A DNA stretch of 64,000 bases from Siphonodentalium dalli (GCA_032622095.1 CP136063.1:68711897-68775896); one strand, 5' to 3'; counted from the stretch's first letter, positions 46,651 through 59,283 are shown. Notes: generated by a model from the letters alone, not told the origin. Made by a program: numbers and translations.

Positions 46651-48042
46651 ATGACCTCCCGCTTACAAAGGGATGCCCGATTCATATTTGTTAGGATGGT
46701 CGCAATTAGTATTATTCATAACTGAATAGCTCACCCTTTTATGTTTTTAATTATATGTTATATGTTTCAGCTGTTGTTATTTACAGCCACAATTTAGGGT
46801 GCGCACATCACGCGTGAGCAGCCTTTGGTCCGAATTAAACTACACGAGGCAGATAGCAAGTTTGATCCTCTTCAAACTTGAAAGTTTCAAACTCTTAAAG
46901 ATATAAGCGTTGGGTATTGCTGTCAAAATAGTCACATCCGTTATGACCTCACAAAAACATATTTTGAATTTGTCCTCAAATTTGTGTAGGGATCTTTAAC
47001 CTGCGCATATTGTTGCACAAGTGACAGCCATTTAGCGTCGGCTCCCGATCCGACGGTGTGCCAAGCGTAGTGTCATCCCTGTACATGACATTACGAGAGG
47101 AGCGGAGGACGAAATTCGCCCATGTAGTCAGGGGGGGGGGGGGTCGGTCAAAAGTAAAAACATATCACGCTGAAAATTGCCTTAGTTACACTTGGACTAC
47201 ACAAAAAAACAAAAAGAATGAAAAAAATGTTTTTGGAATTTGTTTTGCACATTTTTTCCATTTTTAGGTGCCACGCCCACTAAAATGAAAACAGAAATAA
47301 TGAGTTTCAAAGCAAATAAAACTAATATCTTACCTATTATGTTCTTTCATGACCTCCCGCTTACAAAGGGATGCCCGATTCATATTTGTTAGGATGGTCG
47401 CAATTAGTATTATTCATAACTGAATAGCTCACCCTTTTATGTTTTTAATTATATGTTATATGTTTCAGCTGTTGTTATTTACAGCCACAATTTAGGGTGC
47501 GCACATCACGCGTGAGCAGCCTTTGGTCCGAATTAAACTACACGAGGCAGATAGCAAGTTTGATCCTCTTCAAACTTGAAAGTTTCAAACTCTTAAAGAT
47601 ATAAGCGTTGGGTATTGCTGTCAAAATAGTCACATCCGTTATGACCTCACAAAAACATATTTTGAATTTGTCCTCAAATTTGTGTAGGGATCTTTAACCT
47701 GCGCATATTGTTGCACAAGTGACAGCCATTTAGCGTCGGCTCCCGATCCGACGGTGTGCCAAGCGTAGTGTCATCCCTGTACACGACATTACGAGAGGAG
47801 CGGAGGACGAAATTCGCCCATGTAGTCAGGGGGGGGGGGGTCGGTCAAAAGTAAAAACATATCACGCTGAAAATTGCCTTAGTTACACTTGGACTACACA
47901 AAAAAACAAAAAGAATGAAAAAAATGTTTTTGGAATTTGTTTTGCACATTTTTTCCATTTTTAGGTGCCACGCCCACTAAAATGAAAACAGAAATAATGA
48001 GTTTCAAAGCAAATAAAACTAATATCTTACCTATTATGTTCT
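46651..48042. repeat. 698-bp tandem duplication, two near-identical copies
   Basis: ATGACCTCCCGCTTACAAAG starts at 46,651 and again at 47,349. The two copies differ by about one base (ACATGACATT/ACACGACATT) and by the length of a G run. This is a very recent duplication or an assembly duplication. Non-coding. Confidence 0.95.
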
Positions 48043-48239
48043 TAAGTGGCCACTGAAGACAGCAAAACTCAAATTTCTTGTATCGGTGAAAAAAATGACA
48101 AAAAGTGGATTTTTTAAAAAATGGTCCGGCCGCGGGGGACCCACCCCCTATATATAGGCCCTATATGTTGCAAATTATTCCGACCCCCCCCCCCCCCCCT
48201 GATGCAGTATGTATTTTTCAAATTTTCTCTGAGATTCTT

Positions 48240-48390
48240 TTACCTCTGGAATCGTTCTCAGAGCACTGATCGTGGCATCGATGCAGATGGCGACACAAAG
48301 TCTGAACGATACTATGTCGGATTTGAATCCATGGTGACAGTCACGTTATCAGACCAGCACAGCGAGGGGACTGAAATCTGTCTTGAAGTT
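48240..48390 (+). other. Doubtful extra exon before the lectin exon
   Basis: After a good acceptor-like tract (TTTACCTCTGGAATCGTTCTCAG, last bases at about 48,261) the frame is open and protein-like (DADGDTKSERYYVGFESM, then TVTLSDQHSEGTEICLE). No consensus donor follows before the lectin acceptor. No domain is recognised, so this is likely chance or a relic. Confidence 0.2.
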
Positions 48391-48425
48391 TGTATATATT
48401 ATTCGTTTTTCTGTCTTCCTTGTAG

Positions 48426-48641
48426 TGAATGTTGCTTTAATGAAGCCAAGCGGAATGTCGTCAAAGTTATCATTCAACGGGGATAGGTACGCAGCTAAAT
48501 ATGGCGTAGACGGCACGCTGGTGTGGGGCGATTACCAAGGTGTACAGACTGACAAGGAGACGAATCCATTCTGGTGGGTTGATCTGGGCCAACAATACGA
48601 CGTGCGGATGATAGCAATCTATAACAGGGTAGATCCCATGT
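48426..48641 (+). CDS. F-type lectin (fucolectin) domain exon
   Basis: An acceptor with a pyrimidine tract (TTTTTCTGTCTTCCTTGTAG) precedes 48,426. The exon encodes the first half of an F-type lectin/fucolectin domain: NVALMKPSGMSS, then YGVDGT, then NPFWWVDLGQQYDVRMIAIY ending NRVDPM. The NVAL.KP start, the VDG turn, the WWVDLG core and the IYNR strand are family signatures. These domains bind fucosylated glycans and act in invertebrate innate immunity. The exon ends at 48,641 before GTGAGT, in phase 1 at both ends. The calcium and fucose-binding residues lie in the part encoded further downstream, which is not clearly found. Its last 25 or so bases and donor are the first unit of the minisatellite that follows. 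Confidence 0.8.
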
Positions 48642-50913
48642 GTGAGTAACTATAGCCACCTATAACAGGGTAGATCCCATGTGTGAGTAACTATAGCCAT
48701 TTATAACAGGGTAGATCCCATGTGTGAGTAACTATATCCATCTATAACAGGGTAGATCCCATGTGTGAGTAACTATATATAGCCACATATAACAGGGTAG
48801 ATCCCATGTGTGAGTAACTATAGCTATTTATAACATGATAGATCCCATGTGTGAGTAACTATATATAGCCATCTATAACAGGGTAGATCCCATGAGTGAG
48901 TAATTATAGCTATCTATAACAGGGTAGATCCCATGTGTGAGTAATTATTGCCACCTATAACAGGGTAGATCCCATGTGTGAGTAAATATAGCCATCTATA
49001 ACAGGATAGATCCCATGTGTGAGTAACTATATTCATCTATAACAGGGTAGATACCATGTGTGAGTAACTATATCCATCTATAACAGGGTAGATCCCATGT
49101 GTGAGTAACTATATCCATCTATAACAGGGTAGATCCCATGTGTGAGTAACAATAGCCATCTATAACAGGGTAGATCCCATGTGTGAGTAACTATAGCCAC
49201 CTATAACAGGGTAGATCCCATGTGTGAGTAACTATAGCTATATATAACAGGGTAGATCCCATGTGTGAGTAACTATAGCTATCTATAACAGGGTAGATCC
49301 CATGTGTGAGTAACTATAGCCATCTATAACAGGGTAGATCCCATGTGTGAGTAATTATAGCTATCTATAACAGGGTAGATCCCATGTGTGAGTAACTATA
49401 GCCATCTATAACAGGGTAGATCCCATGTGTGAGTAACTATAGCTATCTATAACAGGGTAGATCCCATGTCTGAGTAACTATAGCCATCTATAACAGGGTA
49501 GATCCCATGTGTGAGTAAATATAGCTATCTATAACAGGGTAGATCCCATGTGTGAGTAACTATATCCATCTATAACAGGGTGGATCCCATGTGTGAGTAA
49601 TTATAGCCATCTATAACAGGGTAGATCCCATGTGTGAGTAACTATAGTTATCTATAACATGATAGATCCCATGTGTGAGTAACTATAGCCATATATAACA
49701 GGGAAGATCCCATGTGTGAGTAAATATATTCATATCTAACAGGGTAGATCCCATGTGTGAGTAATTATAGCTATCTATAACATGATATATCCCATGTGTG
49801 AGAAACTATATATAGCCACCTATAACAGGGTAGATCCCATGTATGAGTAACTATAGCCATCTATAACAGGGTAGATCCCATGTGTGAGTAACTATATCCA
49901 TCTATAACAGGGTAGATCCCATGTGTGAGTAACTATATATAGCCATCTATAACAGGGTAGATCCCATGTGTGAATAACTATAGCCATCAATAACAGGGTA
50001 GATCCCATGTGTGAGTAACTATATATAGCCACCTATAACAGGGTAGATCCCATATGTGAGTAACTATAGCCATATATAACAGGGTGGATGCCATGTGTGA
50101 GTAATTATAGCCATCTATAACAGGGTAGATCCCATGTGTGAGTAAATATATCTATCTATAACAGGGTAGATCCCATGTGTGAGTAACTATATATATCTAT
50201 AACAGGATAGATCCCATGTGTGAGTAACTATATCCATCTATAACAGGGTAGATCCCATGTATGAGTGACTATAGCTATCTATAACAGGGTAGATCCCATG
50301 TGTGAGTAACTATAGCCATCTATAACAGGGTAGATATCATGTGTGAGTAACTTTAGCCATCTATAACAGGATAGATCCCATGTGTGAGTAACTATATCCA
50401 TCTATAACATGGTAGATTTCATGTGTGAGTATTTATAGCCATGTGTGAATAACTATAGCCATCAATAACAGGGTAGATCCCATGTGTGAGTAACTATATA
50501 TAGCCACCTATAACAGGGTAGATCCCATATGTGAGTAACTATAGCCATATATAACAGGGTGGATGCCATGTGTGAGTAATTATAGCCATCTATAACAGGG
50601 TAGATCCCATGTGTGAGTAAATATATCTATCTATAACAGGGTAGATCCCATGTGTGAGTAACTATATATATCTATAACAGGATAGATCCCATGTGTGAGT
50701 AACTATATCCATCTATAACAGGGTAGATCACATGGGTGAATAACTATAGCCATATATAACAGGGTAGATCCCATGTGTGAGTAAATATAGCCATCTATAA
50801 CAGGGTAGATCCCATGTGTGAGCAACTATAGCCATCTATAACAGGGTATATCCCATGTGTTACTAAATATAGCCATCTATAACAGGGTAGATCCCATATG
50901 TGAGTAACTATCA
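48616..50913 (+). repeat. 41-bp minisatellite made of an exon end and splice donor, about 55 copies
   Basis: The unit is TCTATAACAGGGTAGATCCC then ATGTGTGAGTAACTATAGCCA. The first copy overlaps the end of the lectin exon (codons for IYNRVDPM) and its donor GTGAGT, so every later unit repeats the exon end plus a potential 5' splice site. Some units have TATA added (45 bp). A block of about 290 bp at 49,965 recurs nearly unchanged at 50,439, a second-level duplication. Confidence 0.95.
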
Positions 50914-51169
50914 CTACTTTATTTTCATAATCTGCATCGCTTTCACATCGTTAATACTTGCTCCAATTTGCCCGAAACTGCGTTGACAGCCACAACTATA
51001 AAGCCACACCTTTCCTTAAATAAATGTGCCTCTGCATGTCTGGAGGACGGTGCTCAATTGTGGGTCAATTGACTTGCACCATGGGCGCTCGGGGCACCAT
51101 TCTCCAAATGAACCCAACTCCACCTTATTTGACTAGCTTCCCGTATATATAGAACAATAATAACATATA
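50914..51169. other. Intronic spacer
   Basis: No feature recognised between the minisatellite and the family A element. Confidence 0.4.
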
Positions 51170-51629
51170 TGTGACCCGCCATATCAAAACCAGTCGCAAG
51201 TCGGGATTTTTTTTACCCTGTGCCAATGCATTCTCTTATATATGCGAGTCGACCATAGGTCGCCTCGCATATATAAGAGAATGCATTGGCCTAACAATTT
51301 TTTACGATTTTAATAATTTGTTCTTGTATTCTTTAACAATTTTATAATTTCACCCATACAGAGTCCCAGACAAACATGAGCGGACGACACTCTTCTATAT
51401 GCTTCTATATATGTGTGGGGCTCCCTGCAGGGTAATGGATGTTTTTTTATTTTATGTCCTAAAAATTGTAAGAAACATTTATTTAAAAAAAATGATAAAA
51501 AATTGTTAGGCCAATGCATTCTCTTATATATGCGAGGCGACCTATGATCGACTCGCATATATAAGAGAATGCATTGGCACAGGGTAAACAATTCCCGACT
51601 TACGACTGGATTTGATATGGCGGGTCACA
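51170..51629 (+). mobile_element. Family A hairpin element, complete reference copy
   Basis: 460 bp with ends TGTGACCCGCCATATCAAAA and the inverse GGCGGGTCACA, flanked by TA on both sides. Hairpins at 51,222-51,290 and 51,509-51,577, each about 69 bp with a central CGACC/GGTCG. The internal spacer includes CATACAGAGTCCCAGACAAA and GGGGCTCCCTGCAGGGTAAT. No coding capacity. Confidence 0.85.
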
Positions 51630-51856
51630 TATGCACATCTTCATATTCATATTAATATGTATAGCTGTTTTCAAGGAGTGAGGGGAGCCCATCAGTTTCA
51701 TAAATTGTTCACCGACCCTCTGTGCACCCTCAACTCTGAGTGTACTCTTAAACTTTTATTTAATTAATGTAAACTTAGGACACAATACATATGTACAACA
51801 CGTAAATATCAATTTTACTTCCATTTTGTCGATTACGTCTGCAGGCATGAAGAGTA

Positions 51857-52039
51857 ATGTTTGGTCAATGCGGGTTGAAACAGCTTTCAGGAAAGTTTAA
51901 AGGTCAAAACTGTTGTGAATTCACACGCACGCGAGCGGAAACGATCCCCATAAGCAATATGTGTCCTATAGCACTGCCACAAGGATGGTACTTTGCGGAC
52001 CGATACATCTATTTTTACACATCGTCGAACTATATGTAG
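51857..52039 (+). pseudogene. Possible C-terminal F-type lectin fragment
   Basis: The frame gives QCGLKQLSGKFKGQNC, then CPIALPQGWYFADRYIYFYT and SSNYM before a stop. This fits the usual end of a fucolectin domain: a CG pair, a second cysteine, then xRYVxxxxxxxxYLTLCEVEV. The conserved closing TLCEVEV is missing because a stop falls just there. The nearest good acceptor (CTGCAG at 51,839-51,844) is followed by an in-frame TGA at 51,848-51,850, so a functional splice is not evident. It may be a decayed exon of the same gene or of a paralog. Confidence 0.35.
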
Positions 52040-52081
52040 TAACCTATTATCTTATTTTGACCACCAACAGTTTGCAATAAT

Positions 52082-53863
52082 AGAGACCTTTCGCATCCTC
52101 ACGTTTACGATTACGAATACGGATAGCTATTCGTAGTCGAAAGTCTATCCGTATGGCCAAACAGTCCTTTCGCAAAACGATTACGCGTAAGAGTTTTGAC
52201 GAACACGTACGATCATTATTTCGTACCACTTTTACAACCCAAAGCGTGTGTTTGGTATACAGTCCCTTAATACTTCACTTATCGTCTCATTTGCAACAAT
52301 GCGATAATCATGACCTGCTAATATTGTCAATAATTCGACCAGTCACAAGGTACGACCCGGGATTCTCGTGATATATTGTGGCAATACAGGTATAAATGCC
52401 AGGTCATATGTGGTGGAAATTCAGTTCGTTGTTAGCATGGATGACCGGATAGACGTTATGCTGATGGGGAAGAGGGGTTCCTGAATTTGGACCTCACATC
52501 AACCACGACGCCATCGTTCAAGCCCCTTCAAGTCCGCGAGTTGATTTCAATGCGATTTCGGCTTCACCTCTTTGGGTTTAGGAAATCCGACATACGGTTG
52601 GTGAGCTCGCTGATGTGCATCACTTCTGATTTGTTAATACCAAATCGAAACAAAGTCGACACGGTAGAAGCGATGTGCATCAAGTTGCTTTTTTGTCAGA
52701 TATTTGACAAACCGGCAAAATTTCGTTGAACAAAATGTTGACAAACAACAGGTTTTGGGCAATTTTATAATATAGTTGACTGTGGTTAGCTTTAATTTTG
52801 AGCAATTACTCGATTCTGATAACAGAAGCGGCATTTAAAAAAAAAATTGTTGTTGGAATCTGATTATATGGGGACATCTAATCGGATTGAGTACCTTTAA
52901 ATGCCGCATTTGTGCGTGTTCTTTAAATTAAAAATAAATGCAAAGAACAAACCTGACAGAGACTGCTGACCTATGGTGATGTTGGTGGGTGTGCCAAATA
53001 TTATTTTAGTTACGGTTCAGGAGCAGAAATCACTACTTACCAGTTGAATCGGGATCCAGGGTAGGTTCAGATTACTCAGACAGAGTACTTTATGTAACTT
53101 AGAACTCGGTTATGAATTCCATGTAATTTTAAAATCGGTTATGAATTCCATGTAATTTTAAAATGCCCTGCATTACAGAATCTACGAGAGATATATAAAA
53201 CCCAACTTTTACCGAAAACCGAATATTATTAAATTGAATGAACTATTCAATTCGGGAAAGGGGAAGAGAACACAAAATCTTTCACTATTCATTAATATGG
53301 TTATGCCATTCTTTAGGCCATCCTGATGCATTCTATAACTGCATACGCTAGGACACCACCATGGGTTGTTGAATTAAATAATTGTTGAATTTCACTATAT
53401 ATTGTGTACTATCTTGCACATAATAATCACTCAAAACTCCTCATGCATCGCACACTATATACTGTATTTTTGGCGACTGGTTTCATAGTGCACTCCTCTT
53501 ACTGTGTAGTTTTCTGTCGCAGCCAGCGATGGCTATCCGTTGTGAATAGCAATCTTATTTCGCGGGAAGCTCGTGATTCACGACGACGAGTACAGTGATT
53601 GACAATCTAAACAGCATATCGAGGTCGTAGCTCAATACAACTGGATGGTTTACATTATATACATATACAGTCTCGAACGGAGTAAAGTGATATATTGCAG
53701 AAAATAAATTTCAGGTGTTATTTGAGCTTATTAGAAACCATGAAATCGTAACCGTCATTACGGATAGTAAAATACGAGAACGATTAGAAAGTACACAAAG
53801 GATGGTGACGTGGTACCCTATCCGTATCCGTAATCGTAAACGTGAGTTTTGCGAAAGGTCTCT
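52082..53863 (+). mobile_element. PIF/Harbinger-like element, internally decayed
   Basis: 1.78 kb with inverted ends of about 45 bp starting AGAGACCTTTCGCA and sharing CACGTTTACGATTACG. AAT is present on both sides (52,079-52,081 and 53,864-53,866), a 3-bp duplication as in PIF/Harbinger elements. Inside lies a transposase N-terminal remnant (52,437-52,729). Further subterminal repeats of the end motif (CCTTTCGCAAAACGATTACG at about 52,167) could be transposase binding sites. Confidence 0.65.
52437..52729 (+). pseudogene. Harbinger-type transposase N-terminal remnant
   Basis: ATG 52,437 opens MDDRIDVMLMGKRGS and stops at once. One frame over, 52,487-52,729 reads LDLTSTTTPSFK, then MRFRLHLFGFRKSDIRLVSS and TVEAMCIKLLFCQIF. 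The pattern F.F.K.DI..L and a following EALCI.L.R..(Y/F) is the N-terminal helical region of PIF/Harbinger DDE transposases. The catalytic DDE part is absent. A frameshift, a stop and the truncation make it non-functional. Confidence 0.5.
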
Positions 53864-53866
53864 AAT

Positions 53867-54169
53867 GGTAATTATTTCGGTATCGATAAGAACAATATAG
53901 ACTGAGCCAGACATATAGACAATTTCAATCCTGAAACATAAGAACTAAGAACACGTAAGAAATCCTTACCAAATGTCCTTATGGCAGTGGTATCTCAGCG
54001 GAGCGATGGGAGATAACTCTGCCTGGAGTTTGTCATTGAATTATATGGATGAAAACTGTTTACATAAATAAATACTTGTTGGGAAAAACGCACCTCGTAC
54101 TGAAGTGTAAACAGATTACACAATAAAGTGTGTTTAAGAGTATCTGACTGCATGGTCTCATGATACATA
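53867..54169. other. Spacer, no feature recognised
   Basis: Sequence between the Harbinger-like element and the satellite, without supported features. Confidence 0.4.
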
Positions 54170-56107
54170 CTATATTAACCATTGCTGTACTAAACGCTCA
54201 CTGATGGGTAGTTATCCCACAAAAAATGTTCAGATAACAAATTTAACCTTTTCAATACTAAAGCATCTTTGATGAGTTGTTATCCCAAAATAAATGTTCA
54301 GATAATAATTGTTATCCTTGCATTACTAAAGCACTATTGATGAGTTGTTACCCCACAAGAAATGTTCAGATAATAAGTTTAACCCTTTCTATACAAAAGC
54401 ATCATTGGTGAGTAGTTATCCCATAAGAAATGTTCAGATAATAAGTTTAACCCTTTCTGCACTTAACCATCTTTCATAAGTAGTTTTTCCATAGGAAATG
54501 TTCAGATGATAAGTTTAAACATTTATTTACTAAAGCATCATTGGTGAGTTGTTATCCCGTAGGACATGTTCAGATAATACGTTTAACCATTTCTATACTA
54601 ACGCATCATTGATGAGTTGTTATCACATAGGAAATGGTCAGATAATAAGTTTAACCCTTACTATGCTAAAGCATCATTGGTTAGTAGTTATCCCTTAGAA
54701 GATGAGCAGATAATACATTTAATCCTTACTATGCTGAATCATCATTGGTGAGTTGTTATCACATAGGAAATGTTCAGATAAGAATTATAATCCTTTCTAT
54801 ACTAAAGCATCATTGGTGAGTTGTTATCACATAGGAAATGTTCAGATAATACGTTTAACCCTTATTATGCTAAAGCATCATTGGTGAGTAGATATCCCTT
54901 AGTTCCCTTAATCCTTACTATGCTGAAGCATCAGTGACGAGTTGTAATCACATAGGAAATGTTCAGATAAGTTTAACCCTTACTATGCTAAAGCATCATT
55001 GATGAGTAGTTATCCCATATGAGACATAGGAGAGGTGCAGATAATAAGCTTAATCCTTTCTGTACTAAAGTATAATTGATGGGTTGTTATCCCATATCAG
55101 ACATAGGAGAGGTGCAGATAATAAGCTTATTCTTGTCTATACTAAAGCATCATTGATGAGTTGTTATCCCATTATAAATGTTCAGATAATAAATTTAACC
55201 CTTTCAATACTAAAGCATCATCGATGAGTAGATACCCCACAGGAAATGTTCAGATAATAAGTTTAACCCTTTCTCTACTAAAACACCATTGATGAGTTGT
55301 TATCCCGTAGGAAATGTTCAGATAATAAGTTTAACCCTTTCCATACTAAAGCATCATTGATGAGTATAAAGTTACCCCATAGTAAATGTTCATATAATAA
55401 GTTTAACCCGTTCGATACCGAAGCACCATTGATGAGTTGTTATCCATTCGGAACTGTTCAGATGATAAGCTTAACCCTGTCCATACTAAAGCGTCATTGA
55501 CGACTATAGAGTTATCCCATAGGAAATGTTCAGATAATAAGTTTAACCCTTTCTATACTAAAGCATCACGGATGAGTTGTTACCCCATAGGAAATGTTCA
55601 GATAATAAGTTTAACCCGTTCTATACTAAAGCATCATTGATGAATTATTACACCATAGGAAATATTCAGATAATATGTTTAACTCTTTCTATACTAAAGC
55701 ATCATTGCTGAGTAGTTATCCCATCGGAAATGTTCAAATAATAAGTTTAACCCTTATATACTAAAGCACCATTGATGAGTTGTTATCCCGTAGGAAATGT
55801 TCAGATAATACGGTTAACCCTTTATATACTAAGGCATCATTGATGAGTATAAAGTTAACCCATAGTAAATGTTCATATAATAAGTTTAACCCGTTCGATA
55901 CCGAAGCACTATTGATGAGTTGTTATCCAATCGGAACTGTTCAGATAATAAGCTTAACCCTTTCCATACTAAAGCGGCATTGGCGACTATAGAGTTATCC
56001 CATAGGAAATGTTCAGATAATAAGTTTAACCCTTTCTATACGAAAGCATCACGGATGAGTTGTTACCCCATAGGAAATGTTCAGATAATAAGTTTAACCC
56101 TTTCTAT
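54170..56107 (+). repeat. 68-bp satellite with higher-order structure, left array
   Basis: About 28 units of ACTAAAGCATCATTGATGAG, then TTGTTATCCCATAGGAAATG, then TTCAGATAATAAGTTTAACC, then CTTTCTAT. Units diverge by 5-20%. At the right a set of seven units is duplicated (55,297-55,780 and 55,780-56,107), giving a period near 483 bp marked by units with GAGTATAAAGTTA and CTATAGAGTTATCCC. Open frames within it are artefacts. Confidence 0.95.
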
Positions 56108-59100
56108 GTAAATATGCACTTGCAGGTACCCCTGGGATCCAAATAGACATATGTCTATTCTTATTAAACTGCAAGCTTCTTTTCATGTCTCATATAATGA
56201 AAAAGCAACTAAATTTTAGAAACCATTAGAATTTGTCCCATTTTGGAAGAAAGACTCAAAGTTTGGTGTGCCCGATGTCTGTCTGCCATCTGGCATGAAT
56301 CAAACTAAAAGTGGAAAGACCTATGAACTAAAACTTCAATCATATATTCCGACCCTAAATTTAACACACTTTGGTGAAAACCATGCGTGGCTTAAAAGTA
56401 ATGAAATTTGTACATTTTAAGGAATGTTGAAATATTTATTCCTACATATACTTTTTAATATGATAATATGCTTGTGTACAAGAAAACCTATGTGCCCTTG
56501 CAATGTGCATTTTGCAATAACTATTTGTAGGTGTACTATATGATAAAGAGCGCTAAATATACTTACACTAAAATGCAAATTTGAAATTACAAGTACTCCC
56601 GGAATAGACATATGTCCACTCTGATTAAACTGCATGCTTCTTTTTATTTTTCATATAATGAAAAAAGCAATTAAGTTTTAGAAACATTAGAATTTGTCCC
56701 GCCTCGGAAGAAAGTCTCAGCAAAGTTTAGTGTGTCTGAGGTCTGAAGAAATGAGTCAACCTCAAATCTACTGAACATCAAACTATTATATCTGAATTTA
56801 TAACTTATATAATCTGTTTTTGCTGGTACATGTAGGTATACGCAATTACCAATGGCATAGTATGTATTATTTATATTAACTTCACACACACTGATTATTA
56901 GTCTCTTACAATTGAATTTATATTTTATTTCATATGTCCAGTTGGTAGATACACACAACTGCCAAAGAGATATTATATATTACTCATATACGCATGGATA
57001 ACTGCCAAAGCCGGATCAGTCTTGTCGGTGTATCTATTGACAATCGCATATTCCAAGGTAAATGAAAGGTGGAGATCAGATAATTACACATTATACTAAA
57101 TAAATAAAGTTAACCATCAGGTGTGATCCGACTTTGGTAGGTGTTCATGTCTTGCATTTGGAGTTCCTGACAGCATAATTTAAGTATCTTTTTATTATAT
57201 ATCAGGAGAAAACCGATACCAGGGGACTTTCAATTGAAATTTATTCAGCCAGAAGACAGCCCAAATGCTGAAAATTATCAATTTAAAAAAAAATACAAAA
57301 AAAAAAATACAAAAAAAAAAATACAAAAAAAAATAAAATAAAATAAACAAAAAATAACAATAATAATAATAAATAAATAAATTTAAAATTAAATATGAAA
57401 ATTAACTAAATAACAAAACAAATGTATAAATAACAAGAATAAATAAAAACATATCTATTTTCTGGCTGTTGACTGGTGACGGTTTATCTCCTGTTTTCCT
57501 CAATTTTGCTTAGAGTACATCACTAATTTCAAATTTGATTGGGCAGGAGGAGCACTATCTCCATCTGCCACCTATCTTGAGACACCCCAGACTAATTTTA
57601 GGAAGTAGATTCATCCTTGCATCTGGACATAGGTGAAGGTATATTCATGCTTTTGCATACTTGGACTTGCACTACTTGGACTACATGTTCATGGTTTTCA
57701 TGTCACACCGACAATATGAATTCCACAAAATACTCAAATAGCTGATTGCTAAATGGAGGATTTGGTTCGCATCCTGAGAGATGTTTATTATATTACCTTC
57801 ATCTTGCATTCAATGGGATATTAGATGGATACCACTTTAGTTTTTATTGAGAATTTAATAGTATAATAGTAAATATAATTTATCCATTACTCACAGGCTA
57901 CTAGTAGTATAGTTAAAGATGTACTCAGGGATCCAAATTAACTCTAAATTGCCTTAGACTGCTACACAGAAGGGGCGACGCTCTATTCATTCCCACATAT
58001 AAGGTCTATTGTTTGAGTGTCAGAAATAGTCATAAGCTTGAATATTAACTTACCAAATGAAATATTCTAAATACAACAGGCTCTGACTTATCATTTACTT
58101 GACTACTATGCAGTACCTTACCAGTCACATACATATGACACAACTCCATCAAATGTCAATTACATTATTTACTCTTTCACATATCCCTTGAGATTTCATT
58201 TTGACCCATGTTCTAGGATACTAAAATAATAATTCAGACCTATTACTGAATATAATATGGCAAGTTGATCACTTGGAATTGTGAATACATCTTTACCATC
58301 TATAAGAGCACAAATGTGGCCCTGAGTGACCGACGAACTTACCAGTGACTAACTTCACTTCATTGATCATCGTAAATGTATTATTGTATATATTAATATA
58401 ATTATAGTGGTAAATGGATCCCGAGACCTGAAAGTTTTCTGAAAAACATAATATTAACAGTCCAAACACATATTCTATATGAAAATACCATTTCTATGCT
58501 GGTTATTTCAGACAATCCAGTCACATATATGTGGTTTATATAATAACGACCAAATTCATTAAAAAAAAATAATAAATAAATAAAAAAAAATAAAAATAAA
58601 TAATAATAATAATAATATTTCAGTACTTTCAAGAAAACTTTGAGGTCTCCTGACCCTTCCCCCACTATTAAATTTTAATCTTGCCTCATTCATTCAATCC
58701 TATCTCCTCAATCAATCACAAAATCAATACTGACATCAGCTGATTGGCAAAGATTGATTGACCTGCAGCTGACTACAAGTCACAACACCCCCGCGATAAA
58801 GTCACCACGCCAACAATTTCCACTGCATACTGTATTCATCCATTTTCTATCGCACAGAAACCAACAAATTTTAAGTCGCTTTGGGCTCTCTAACATATAC
58901 TTGCTACATAGGCACACACTTGCGTCACATGTAATACGTGTGAGGTCAGCAATAAACATTACTTAATATCCAGGCCTGAATTACTTACTCGACCTGAACT
59001 TTTTTAACATTTCAAAGAAATCCAACAATGGTCCAGCACTCGTGAACTTTGAAATCACGTGGTAAAAGTCACAACAAATTAACGCTGACAGTAGGATCTT

Positions 59101-59283
59101 GCCACACTACCAACTTTCAGACATGTAAGATAGAGTTTTTCCCCTTGGTACGGTATAGTGATCGAAAGCAAGCTGCAAACATAGTTCAGTCCCCTCGCCA
59201 CGTGAGCTTGGATCGAAAGATCAGCACATCAATTAGTACTGATCGACAAGTTTGTCTTCAACGTTTGTCTATGCGTTTGAAGC
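56108..59283. other. 5' part of the LINE insertion, non-coding
   Basis: This lies between the satellite break and the LINE open frames, so it is either the LINE 5' region or extra inserted DNA. A segment of about 180 bp (AGACATATGTC..., TCATATAATGAAAAA, AGAATTTGTCCC) occurs at 56,117-56,300 and again at 56,585-56,745. A-rich runs at 57,283-57,420 and 58,560-58,615. At 58,423-58,649 a foldback of about 227 bp has arms GAGACCTGAAAGTTTTCT / GAGACCTCAAAGTTTTCT. Confidence 0.45.

Noticed and set aside
55297-56111. Several frames of 60-70 codons with similar products
   Set aside because: They are translations of the 68-bp satellite.
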